NCBI GenBank assembly: GCA_031262005.1
Contig: JAISIO010000005.1
Coordinates: forward strand, 1-26,263
Reading direction: 5' to 3'
Source of the DNA: Bacteroidales bacterium
GTDB taxonomy: Bacteria; Bacteroidota; Bacteroidia; Bacteroidales; UBA1715
Length of the DNA stretch: 26,263 nucleotides
The position numbers were made by a program, and so were the translations under genes. The first letter of the stretch is position 1. Each line of letters begins with the position of its first letter. Under the pieces are notes generated by a model. It was not told where the DNA came from. It did not search any database and worked only from the letters and a program-made list of their open reading frames with translations. Shown piece after piece: positions 8,147 to 15,204 of the stretch.

Positions 8147-9247
8147 TTATGTTAATGAATATTGTTTACCGGGCAATGACGTTACCATTCCTTTAAATTC
8201 CAAATTGAGCAAAACGGAAGAAATTTTACTCATCGGCACATTAATTTCGTTGGCAATGGTGTCAATTGGGAGTTTTGCGGTTTTTGTCAAAAGTTCAACA
8301 ATGCGTTGTTCGTCATTGCTTAGTTCCACAAATAGTTGCTTTTGAATAGTTTTCTTCTTCTTGTTTGTGTCCCAATTAAGTAAGCGTTCCACATCGGTGG
8401 CATTTTCAATTAACGTGGCTTTATTTTGTTTAATGAGCGCATTGCAACCTTCGGAAAGTTTATTTCCTACATTTCCCGGAAATGTACACACTTCGCGGTT
8501 ATATTGATTTGCAAAATCGGCAGTGATGAGTGCGCCGCCTTTTTTCTTGCTTTCTACTACAATCACGGCATCGCTCAAACCGGCAATAATTCTATTGCGT
8601 CGCACGTATAATCCAGGGTCGAATTTTTGTTGGGTATGAATTTCGGTAATTGCTGCGCCTTGTTGTACTATAGCTTGCAAATAATTAATGTGTTGTGGCG
8701 GAGTAATTTGTGTAAATTGTGTGGGCAATACGGCAATAGTGTGCAAGCCTGCGTCTAAGGCGGCTTTGTGGGCGCAAATATCTACACCGAACGCTAATCC
8801 GCTCACTATAATGGGATTGTGCGGGGCTATTTGTTGCACAAAATCTTTACACAAGCGTTTGCCGTAATCACTCATAGTGCGAGTTCCCACAATGCTCAAT
8901 ATTTTGGGCGCATTGAAATCCACCAATCCTTTTGAAAAGAAAAATAGGGGAGCGTCTTCGCAGTTTTTTAGTCGTTGCGGATAATTTTCATCGGAAGAAA
9001 GGACGATAGAGATATTATTTTTTTGTGCGAATTGCAATTCACGTTCCGCCATATTCAGCGTTTGTGCATACGCAATGCTCTCGGCAAGCACTTCGCCTAT
9101 TTTGGGAATTTTTGCTAAATTTTTGGGCTTTTCCTTAAAAATTTGTTCGGCACTTCCCACATACGCTATCAGTTGCCTGGCGAGTAATGGACCTATGCTG
9201 GGTATCATTGACAACGCTATGTAATACAATGTTTTCTCGGAATACAT
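8147..9247 (-). CDS. dprA: DNA-processing protein DprA (Smf)
   Basis: Cytoplasmic single-strand-DNA-binding protein that loads RecA during natural transformation. It is widely conserved even where competence is unproven. It has 366 residues. An N-terminal helix-hairpin-like region (about 1-75) is followed by the Rossmann-like DprA core. That core carries LSIVGTRTMSDYGKRL, VSGLAFGVDICAHKAAL, RRNRIIAGLSDAVIVVES and ITADFANQYNREVCTFPG. The winged-helix domain at about 300-366 is the DprA C-terminal type. The stop of the GldN-like lipoprotein gene is only 7 bp upstream, so translation is probably linked. No other competence gene is visible. Confidence 0.97.
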   Translation of the reverse strand: MYSEKTLYYIALSMIPSIGPLLARQLIAYVGSAEQIFKEKPKNLAKIPKIGEVLAESIAYAQTLNMAERELQFAQKNNISIVLSSDENYPQRLKNCEDAPLFFFSKGLVDFNAPKILSIVGTRTMSDYGKRLCKDFVQQIAPHNPIIVSGLAFGVDICAHKAALDAGLHTIAVLPTQFTQITPPQHINYLQAIVQQGAAITEIHTQQKFDPGLYVRRNRIIAGLSDAVIVVESKKKGGALITADFANQYNREVCTFPGNVGNKLSEGCNALIKQNKATLIENATDVERLLNWDTNKKKKTIQKQLFVELSNDEQRIVELLTKTAKLPIDTIANEINVPMSKISSVLLNLEFKGMVTSLPGKQYSLT

Positions 9248-9254
9248 AATGGCA

Positions 9255-10259
9255 TTATTTTCCTTTTTTGTGATTTGAAAAAAACATCATAAGCGGCATT
9301 GTGCGTACTGTTTCATAGCCATCGTTCAGCAGTTTTTCGTACTGCCGAACAGGGGCAATTCCTTTTACATCTTTATATAGGCGCAAGGTAGCTTTATCGT
9401 AATACCAGTCTTCTATAAATACCAAGCCGACAAATTCGTTTATATCAATTGCGCGCGGAATGGCAATGGTGTCCATGGCATCGTTCAATTCGTCATACAT
9501 AATTTCGTAATTTACTTCTTCGCCCAAGTTCAATTTCACCGCATCAAGCGAAAGTGGTTGCAACGTATCTCGACGATAAAAACTATAAGCCTGCTCGCCA
9601 TTGAGTAATTTATCTATAATCAATTGCATGGTGCGTTTTCGAGGCATATTTTCCACCCATTCGGGATTTTCTTCGTTGATAAGCGGTACTTCATACGCCA
9701 CATCGCGAGCGAGCAGAGTTAAATCTTCAAATGGAACATCAATTGTTTGGGGAGCATTGAATGTTGCAATAAGTGATTTTACGGTATCAGAACCGAAGTT
9801 TGGTGAATTTCGCACATATTCTCGCACCAATGTATAGGAACGCACATATTTTTTCATTTTAAATTGTGTGGTGTCCAATTGCCAATCCTCGTCGAAAATC
9901 ATGTTCGTAATTTCGTGTTTCACACTTTGTATGCGTTCTTTCACTTCGTCGGTAGTATAGTCTATTGTAGAGAACGGATACGAGGCTTTCAATGAACCAT
10001 TTATGCTTTGTGTTACAACGTGTTCAAGAAATGATTTTCCGGCAAAACCTTTGAAGAAAAAATATTCTTGCGGCACTTCCAGCGGTTGTTCATACATAAT
10101 ACTCACCGAAGTTGGCAGCAAATGATTGTGAAATTCCGAATTATTGGTTTGGTCGTTCTTTTTGTTGTCGGTGCGATTGCACGAAAACATAAGAAACGCA
10201 CACGCAATGGGTGTGAGTAGTACAAAGGAAAATATGCGACGTGAAATTGTACGGTTCAT
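9255..10259 (-). CDS. Lipoprotein with GldN/PorN-like domain
   Basis: A 334-residue predicted lipoprotein, with signal and lipobox ending at C27 (LMFSC). The C-terminal half resembles GldN/PorN of the type IX secretion and gliding machinery. It has a segment with IIDKLLNGEQAYSFY, a variable middle, then EDWYYDKATLRLYKDVKGIAPVRQY, which parallels the family's W-[FY]-F-D...I-x-GIAPV block. A weaker copy of the same block (DEDWQLDTTQFKMKKYVRSY) lies at about 116-140, suggesting an internal duplication. GldN usually follows gldK, gldL and gldM; none is here, so this is an orphan relative. Its role is unknown. It heads the run with dprA, xth and the beta-barrel gene. The family call rests on pattern memory only. 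Confidence 0.5.
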   Translation of the reverse strand: MNRTISRRIFSFVLLTPIACAFLMFSCNRTDNKKNDQTNNSEFHNHLLPTSVSIMYEQPLEVPQEYFFFKGFAGKSFLEHVVTQSINGSLKASYPFSTIDYTTDEVKERIQSVKHEITNMIFDEDWQLDTTQFKMKKYVRSYTLVREYVRNSPNFGSDTVKSLIATFNAPQTIDVPFEDLTLLARDVAYEVPLINEENPEWVENMPRKRTMQLIIDKLLNGEQAYSFYRRDTLQPLSLDAVKLNLGEEVNYEIMYDELNDAMDTIAIPRAIDINEFVGLVFIEDWYYDKATLRLYKDVKGIAPVRQYEKLLNDGYETVRTMPLMMFFSNHKKGK

Positions 10260-10316
10260 GGTTATAAGTAAATGTGGTATAGTTGTTAAAAATCGTTGAT
10301 GTATAAAACTAATTGG

Positions 10317-10859
10317 TTAAATGCTTGTGTTGAAACCACCATATTGCAAGGTGTAGCGAAATGTTATTCCAAGTTTTTCCGGATTCAATCGTCGCCAAAT
10401 GTCATTAACTTTGTTCGTTTCTTGCGTGTATAAATCAACTTGCGGTCGCCAATCAAAGCTAATTCCTATGGGTATTTCGTGAAACACAAATCCTATACCA
10501 GCAATGGCATCAACACCGATTACAAATGGATCTTTCGGTTTTTTGTCGAACCACGAGGCTATGTGTATTCCGCCACCAACAAACCATCGCCATTGCGGCG
10601 ATACTATTGGGAAAATAGACGTGTATTTATAGAAACCTGCGGCTTCCAACCCTTCGGCAAAAATGCTCAGACCCATAACTTCAAAGGAGTTGTGGCGCGA
10701 CCAAAAACGCTCGTAACTTACGCCAAGTAAACCGGAATGCAGTAATTCGTAACGGAAGCCTATTGCGTGTTTGAACCACAGTTGATTTTCGCGTCGTTGC
10801 CCCATTGCAGCGGTTGCAAGTGTAATAACACTTAGTAGAACCAGTATAACTCTCTTCAT
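10317..10859 (-). CDS. Small outer-membrane beta-barrel protein, unknown function
   Basis: A 180-residue protein starting with a clear signal peptide (MKRVILVLLSVITLATAAMG, cleavage before QRR). The rest alternates polar and hydrophobic residues with many aromatics (for example SPQWRWFVGGGIHIASWF and GISFDWRPQVDLY). This is what an eight-stranded outer-membrane barrel looks like. I do not recognise a named family. It is separated by 57 bp from the GldN-like lipoprotein gene downstream and by 86 bp from the membrane protein gene upstream, all on the same strand. No TAnnTTTG box was found before it. The reading frame and signal peptide are convincing; the function is not known. Confidence 0.75.
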   Translation of the reverse strand: MKRVILVLLSVITLATAAMGQRRENQLWFKHAIGFRYELLHSGLLGVSYERFWSRHNSFEVMGLSIFAEGLEAAGFYKYTSIFPIVSPQWRWFVGGGIHIASWFDKKPKDPFVIGVDAIAGIGFVFHEIPIGISFDWRPQVDLYTQETNKVNDIWRRLNPEKLGITFRYTLQYGGFNTSI

Positions 10860-10945
10860 AATTTGTATTGATATTAAGATATATAATTTATAGTAGTTGC
10901 TATGTTATTCTAATTACTACGCTGGCACTGAGTGTTTTCAATCAC

Positions 10946-11446
10946 TTATTGAGCACTTTTTTGGTACGTGTCAAGTGTTTCGGTTAATTCTTTGAACTCT
11001 TGTTTGTTTAATGCGCTAAGGCTTATTGGTGGATATTTTGCAAGTTTGCCGCTTTGTGTTTTTTGATAGAGAACTAATTCGGGCAGATTGTTTGTATACT
11101 GAATTTTGTATCGTGCATACAATTGTACCGGAATTTTGTAAGTAGTATATTTTTTCCCTATCAATTTTATGTGATAAAAGCGGAATACCAAATGCTCTTT
11201 ATCGTCGTCGGTAAAGTAAATAAAACAATATTTCTTTTTAAACCGCAACCAATTGTATAGAGCGTAGATAGCACTTGCTATGAGTAAAATAACTATTTTT
11301 TGCGAAGACGATAATTGAGACCAATTGAATTCAGCGGCTAATCCATTCCACAAAAGGGTAATAACAAAAACAAGCATCAAGGCAATAAGTCCAATGATGC
11401 GTTGAATTTTTGATTTTCCTGCAAAGGTGTTATTTTGAAGTATCAT
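10946..11446 (-). CDS. Two-helix membrane protein, possibly YcxB-like, unknown function
   Basis: With the start at 11446 the protein has 166 residues. It has two transmembrane helices (LIALMLVFVITLLWNGLAA and KIVILLIASAIYALYNWL) and a soluble C-terminal region rich in beta strands. That layout resembles YcxB-type proteins, but I cannot confirm the family. The reading frame extends 18 codons further to an ATG at 11500. That ATG falls inside the hairpin (11491-11527) that ends the preceding PPIase gene, and the extra residues look unlike a signal or a helix, so the shorter start is preferred. The only GAATTC in the window (11327-11332) lies within this gene. Confidence 0.7.
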   Translation of the reverse strand: MILQNNTFAGKSKIQRIIGLIALMLVFVITLLWNGLAAEFNWSQLSSSQKIVILLIASAIYALYNWLRFKKKYCFIYFTDDDKEHLVFRFYHIKLIGKKYTTYKIPVQLYARYKIQYTNNLPELVLYQKTQSGKLAKYPPISLSALNKQEFKELTETLDTYQKSAQ

Positions 11447-11490
11447 ATATGCAGAGCTGTCTAAGATTTGTGCGGTGTGTAATAATTTCA

Positions 11491-11527
11491 AAAGCCTCAA
11501 TCACCGAATTGCGGTAAGTGAGGCTTT
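11491..11527 (-). terminator. Probable terminator of the FKBP gene
   Basis: AAAGCCTCA (11491-11499) and TGAGGCTTT (11519-11527) are exact reverse complements. A further ACCG/CGGT pair near the loop extends the stem. It begins 10 bp past the FKBP stop codon, and on the minus strand the stem ends in TTTT. The U-tract is short, so efficiency is uncertain. Confidence 0.65.
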
Positions 11528-11536
11528 GTGAAACGA

Positions 11537-12301
11537 TTATTTATTTTTTTTTGCTTTTTTAGCAGGTTTTTCGTCCGTAGAAGTTGGCGTTGTTGCTGGT
11601 GCAGTGGCAGTGGCAGCCGGCGAATCAATTCCCAACAATTCTATTTGGAAAATAAGGGTAGAATAGGGTTCAATTGGTCCGGCACCGCGCTCGCCATACG
11701 CCAATTCTTGCGGAATGTACACAATGTACTTAGAACCCACATTCATTAATTGAATGGCTTCGCTAAAACCGGGGATAACTTGTGAAACGCCGAATGTAGC
11801 TGGTTCGCCACGTTCTATTGACGAATCGAAAACGGTGCCGTCTATTAAAGTGCCTTTGTAGTGTAAAGTTACCACATCACCTGCTTGCGGTTGTGCTCCA
11901 GTTCCTTGTGTTACAATTTCGTACTGCAATCCGCTTGCTGTGGTTTTTACTTCGGGGCGTTTGGCATTTTCGGCAAGAAATGCGCTGCCTTTTTCTTTAT
12001 TTACTTCAAATTGTTTTAATTGTGCAGCACGAATTTCTTCGTGTTTTGCCATAAAAAACGTTTGTGTTATGCGTTGAGCATCTTCTTGCGACAACTGCGC
12101 TTTGCCTGCAAATACATCTTGCATTGCATTTGAGAACAGAGTAATGTCAATATCGCTTTGAACCTGCATTTGCATTAAATTACTTGCAATATCAATGCCT
12201 AAGGCGTATGACACACTGTCTTTTTGGGTTTTCATTGGATTTTGTGCCGACACGTGAAATGCAATCAAACACGCTACTGCGGCGAAGGAAATTCTTTTCA
12301 T
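11537..12301 (-). CDS. FKBP-type peptidyl-prolyl cis-trans isomerase, periplasmic (FkpA/Mip-like)
   Basis: Envelope folding helper that isomerises X-Pro bonds. It has 254 residues. The signal peptide (about 1-19) ends at VSA before QNP. The N-terminal helical dimerisation domain (about 25-115) starts with SVSYALGIDIASNL, as in FkpA/Mip. The FKBP domain (about 118-227) has GDVVTLHYKGTLIDGTVFDSS, then VIPGFSEAIQLMNVGSKYIVYIPQELAYGE and IFQIELLGI. The last 25 residues are a low-complexity Ala/Thr/Pro then Lys-rich tail (ending AKKAKKNK). It has its own promoter at 12333-12361 and a terminator just after the stop, so it is probably monocistronic. Confidence 0.95.
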   Translation of the reverse strand: MKRISFAAVACLIAFHVSAQNPMKTQKDSVSYALGIDIASNLMQMQVQSDIDITLFSNAMQDVFAGKAQLSQEDAQRITQTFFMAKHEEIRAAQLKQFEVNKEKGSAFLAENAKRPEVKTTASGLQYEIVTQGTGAQPQAGDVVTLHYKGTLIDGTVFDSSIERGEPATFGVSQVIPGFSEAIQLMNVGSKYIVYIPQELAYGERGAGPIEPYSTLIFQIELLGIDSPAATATAPATTPTSTDEKPAKKAKKNK

Positions 12302-12332
12302 AATTGTATTATACTGTTAATTTATAGAAAAA

Positions 12333-12361
12333 CAAAGATACGTTTTTTTTGATACGAACAA
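12333..12361 (-). promoter_or_regulatory. Promoter of the FKBP gene
   Basis: On the minus strand the -7 box TATCTTTG (12340-12333) is preceded, 18 nt upstream, by TTG (12361-12359). The gap includes a run of eight A. It lies 31 nt before the start codon and directly downstream of the EcoRI-type methylase gene. Confidence 0.6.
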
Positions 12362-12396
12362 TAGTTTCGTGCTAAGAATTTATGCTGATTGTGGGC

Positions 12397-13398
12397 TTAG
12401 GCGTATTCGGGAAGCCGTTTTTTGATTGCTCGTTTATTTTTGATTAATATCCTAAAATATGGGCATTTTCCATTTATAGACAAGTCTTTGTCATCGTTTC
12501 CTTTTCTGAATTTAATTAGTTCAAATTGGTTTGGATTAAATTTATGTAGAAATGTTATAGGAACCCCTATGTGTCCGTCATAGTCAAACGGAATATCTTC
12601 CGTCTTGTCTACGTTTATACCGTCATAATTATCGTATTTTGGAAATTTATCTTCGTGCCCAAAGTATTTTTTTGATAAGTCAATGTCTTCGTGTCTTTTA
12701 AAGTTATCTAAGTTTGTCAGCCATAAGCAATTGTTTGGTGAAATAATTCTATTGCCAACACTATTTATTCTTGCTTCTGAGCCATAAAGTTCGTAATGCT
12801 CCGGCACAATGAATCCTGAAACTCCTCTACCAAGATTTATCCCTAACCAAACTTTATTTTCTTTGATAAGTTTAAAAATTTCTTTGTATGTAATAGCATT
12901 AATGTTACCAATAATCAAGAATTTCTTGTCGTATTTTACTAATTGAGCAACATATTCTCTGAATAACGAAAAGGGTGGGTTTGTAACAATAATATCTGAT
13001 TGTTTTAATAGTTCAATGCTTTCAGGACTACGGAAATCACCATCGCTTTTAAAATGAATAATATCGTTAGAATTTGGAGTGCAAGTTTCACCTTCTTTGC
13101 CGGTATATTCAAAGAAAAAACCATTTTCAGATTCTTCAGTATTAAACAAATCATACTTTTGTTCTTTATAGCAAGCCGCAATCAGTTTTTTTAGTCCTAA
13201 TTCCTTGAAATTGTCAGCAAAATATTTAAAGAAATTACTAATTCGAGCGTCATCACAGTTGCAAAAAACCACTTTATCTTTAAAGTGTCTTTTATAGTGT
13301 TGTAATTCATTTTCTATATCAGAAAGTTGGGTGTAGAACTCATCACTTTTCGATTTCTTAGCTTTTTGTAGTAATTTATTTGATGCGTTTCTTGCCAT
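12397..13398 (-). CDS. ecoRIM: EcoRI-type adenine-N6 DNA methyltransferase
   Basis: Modification partner of the restriction enzyme encoded just upstream; predicted to methylate the inner adenine of GAATTC. It has 333 residues; M.EcoRI has 326. From memory it matches M.EcoRI over nearly its whole length. Shared blocks include MARNA-NKLL at the start, AKKSKSDEFYTQ, CNCDD, the catalytic VTNPPFSLFREY (NPPF at 140-143), WLG-LGRGVSGFIVPEHYELYG, RIISPNNCLWLTNLD and KGKCPYFRILIKNKR-like text near the end. The C-terminus carries about seven extra residues (ending RLPEYA). The middle section around 80-115 is the least conserved part. It begins 2 bp after the endonuclease stop, the same gene order as in the EcoRI plasmid system. 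The base composition looks more A+T-rich than neighbouring genes. Confidence 0.96.
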   Translation of the reverse strand: MARNASNKLLQKAKKSKSDEFYTQLSDIENELQHYKRHFKDKVVFCNCDDARISNFFKYFADNFKELGLKKLIAACYKEQKYDLFNTEESENGFFFEYTGKEGETCTPNSNDIIHFKSDGDFRSPESIELLKQSDIIVTNPPFSLFREYVAQLVKYDKKFLIIGNINAITYKEIFKLIKENKVWLGINLGRGVSGFIVPEHYELYGSEARINSVGNRIISPNNCLWLTNLDNFKRHEDIDLSKKYFGHEDKFPKYDNYDGINVDKTEDIPFDYDGHIGVPITFLHKFNPNQFELIKFRKGNDDKDLSINGKCPYFRILIKNKRAIKKRLPEYA

Positions 13399-13400
13399 AT

Positions 13401-14234
13401 TTACTTCTTAGTTATTTGATTGAACAAATCACTTCCTAACATTTTAAGTGAGGTTTTTGAAATTTCAAGCATAATATCAAACATATTTTTTACATTCCAT
13501 TTTTCACCATTCCCTTGCGTGTAAATAGACGTTGCTTGAAGCATAATTGTCTTATCCCTATGTTTTACAAATTTATTTTCACATAAGTTTGTGTTAATTG
13601 GCATTCCATAATTTGCCGCAGTCAATCTATCCAATCTATTTAACATTCCCGAGTTGTATTCAAGTGTTACAATTCTTCCGTCAGGTCGTGTAATGGAAAT
13701 TGTTTCTGTTAAAAAATTGGAGCCTTCTAAGAACAAGATATAAGGAAAGTGAGATTCGGAAAGCATAAAGTTAGCAATTTCCGATATGTTTTTATGCGAT
13801 CTTTCAATCGCATTTCCCGCTGCCATTAGGTCTTGATTATCTGCTGTGCCAACTTGCAACCCTTTTTTAATGTTTTCAATATCTTTTCCTTGATGTTTGG
13901 CTTCCGAAACCAAAACTACTCTCCATTCTCCGTTATCGTCTTTTACTTCAATTATTCCGCCATCTGGTTTGATGCTTGAATTGGGAACAAAAAGAGTTTG
14001 CCCTAATTCCGGGTCAATTTTCTGTAAGGCTTCGTTTATTTCTTCTTTTCGTATGCTCGTTTTATATTGAAACGTCAATTGCGGATATTCTTCTTGCAGT
14101 TGTGTAATTACAAGATTCGATATTTGTCCAACTGTCAAATCGTGCATTTTTGCATCATCGCCGAAAATACCTACTACACCCTGAGACTTTTTATGTTGGG
14201 TTGTCAATCTTGTTGATTGGTTCTTTTTTGCCAT
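13401..14234 (-). CDS. ecoRIR: EcoRI-type type II restriction endonuclease
   Basis: Predicted to cut unmethylated GAATTC. I take the ATG at 14234, giving 277 residues, the length of EcoRI, and starting MAKKNQSTRL where EcoRI has a similar head. An ATG eight codons upstream (14258) overlaps the probable -7 promoter box and is rejected. The catalytic residues D91 (KPDGG), E111 and K113 (SEAKHQ) fall at EcoRI's own positions. So do the recognition residues N141, A142, E144, R145 (GNAIERSHKN), R200 and R203 (NRLDRLTAANYG). The stretch from about 134 to 170 is almost unchanged from what I recall of EcoRI. No separate controller gene is present, as in EcoRI. The methylase gene follows after 2 bp. 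Low G+C suggests a different origin from the flanking genes. Confidence 0.97.
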   Translation of the reverse strand: MAKKNQSTRLTTQHKKSQGVVGIFGDDAKMHDLTVGQISNLVITQLQEEYPQLTFQYKTSIRKEEINEALQKIDPELGQTLFVPNSSIKPDGGIIEVKDDNGEWRVVLVSEAKHQGKDIENIKKGLQVGTADNQDLMAAGNAIERSHKNISEIANFMLSESHFPYILFLEGSNFLTETISITRPDGRIVTLEYNSGMLNRLDRLTAANYGMPINTNLCENKFVKHRDKTIMLQATSIYTQGNGEKWNVKNMFDIMLEISKTSLKMLGSDLFNQITKK

Positions 14235-14255
14235 TATATTTTTCTGTTTTTCTTG

Positions 14256-14263
14256 CAAATTTA
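14256..14263 (-). promoter_or_regulatory. Probable -7 box of the EcoRI-type operon
   Basis: TAAATTTG on the minus strand matches TAnnTTTG and lies 21 nt before the endonuclease ATG at 14234. The -33 region is weak (TTTA about 18 nt upstream). Its overlap with the alternative ATG at 14258 decides the start of the gene. The rest of the 139-bp spacer up to 14397 holds nothing recognisable except one copy of TACGAACAA at 14306-14314. Confidence 0.5.
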
Positions 14264-14397
14264 GTAATTATGTTCGTTCTTTAAACTTGCACATAATGTT
14301 TTATTTACGAACAACAAATATAATTGTTTCGGAAATACAAAAGTTTTTTTTAAGAAATGACATAAAAGGGAGCAACCGTATCAGTACCACACAACAA

Positions 14398-15108
14398 CTA
14401 ATTCAGTATCGAAAACTTTCGTATTTCACGTTCAAAATCTTGTTCGGGTTTGGGTAAATGCTGTCGCAAATGGGCATGAAATTCTCGTCCGTGATTTTTG
14501 TGAATGGTGTGTGTTAATTCGTGGAGCAAAATAAAATCAATCAAGTGCGGCGGTAGTTGCATAATGTAACAACTAATATTTATAGTATTGGCGTGCGAAC
14601 AACTTCCCCAGCGAGTTTTTGCTCGCGAAATTTTACATTGTGCATAACGAAAATTATTGTCGACGGCAAGTTGCGCCAAGCGTTGCGGAATGTAGTCGTG
14701 CGCCATATTGACCAATGCTTGTTCGCGAACTTTGTGCACAAAATCTTGCACAGGTTTGCTGCTGCGGTCTATGTGCGGTGCAATAAAAATAATAATTTCC
14801 GTGTCGCTTATTTTTGCTCGTAACTGTTTGGGGCTTTCAATAGTTACAAATCGTATATTGTGCCGAGGTGTGATTTTTTCGGTATCGGCGAGAATGTGTT
14901 TCTTTTGCAATTTTTGTTCTACCGTTTGTTTTGTTTTCACAATCCAATCGCAGTGTTGCAGTAAGAATTTTTCTGCTTCGGGCAAATGTTTTGCATGAGG
15001 CATAGAAAGTAGCACTACGCCCGTTTTCTGCACTTTTAAGTTGATGCGTTTCTGGCGTTTATTGATAACAATTTCAACAGTACCTATGTTCGGATATGTT
15101 TTTTGCAT
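14398..15108 (-). CDS. YgjP-like metallopeptidase (M48-related, DUF45)
   Basis: Predicted zinc-dependent peptidase of the YgjP/SprT-like group; the cellular substrate is unknown. It has 236 residues, the normal length. The N-terminal beta-rich part (about 1-125) precedes the hallmark SRAKTRWGSCSHANTINISCYIM-like block, of which RWGSCS is typical. The zinc site HELTHTIHKNHGREFH is near 193-208, with HExxH plus a later His. It is on the same strand as the genes around it and 96 bp downstream of pgi, behind the pgi terminator. No TAnnTTTG box was found before it. Confidence 0.93.
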   Translation of the reverse strand: MQKTYPNIGTVEIVINKRQKRINLKVQKTGVVLLSMPHAKHLPEAEKFLLQHCDWIVKTKQTVEQKLQKKHILADTEKITPRHNIRFVTIESPKQLRAKISDTEIIIFIAPHIDRSSKPVQDFVHKVREQALVNMAHDYIPQRLAQLAVDNNFRYAQCKISRAKTRWGSCSHANTINISCYIMQLPPHLIDFILLHELTHTIHKNHGREFHAHLRQHLPKPEQDFEREIRKFSILN

Positions 15109-15147
15109 ATAATGGAAGCAGGCAGATGGCGCAGATTTAAAAAATAA

Positions 15148-15176
15148 TCGCAGATTTTATACTATAAAATCTGCGA
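15148..15176 (-). terminator. 29-bp perfect palindrome, likely pgi terminator
   Basis: TCGCAGATTTTATA (15148-15161) is followed, after a single C at 15162, by its exact reverse complement (15163-15176). On the minus strand the stem is followed by ATTATTTTTT, which fits a Rho-independent terminator 28 bp after the pgi stop. A further CGCAGATTT lies in direct orientation at 15130-15138, and GCGCAGATT recurs at about 19204-19212, so part of this may belong to a dispersed repeat. Confidence 0.7.
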
Positions 15177-15204
15177 AAATTTGTTAAATCAGTGTGCTAA
15201 AAAA

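Noticed and set aside
11447..11500. 18 extra N-terminal codons on the two-helix membrane protein
   Set aside because: The upstream ATG is inside the hairpin that terminates the FKBP gene; the ATG at 11446 gives a cleaner protein.
14235..14258. Eight extra N-terminal codons on the EcoRI-type endonuclease
   Set aside because: They overlap the probable -7 box, and the shorter form has exactly the 277 residues of EcoRI with matching residue numbers.
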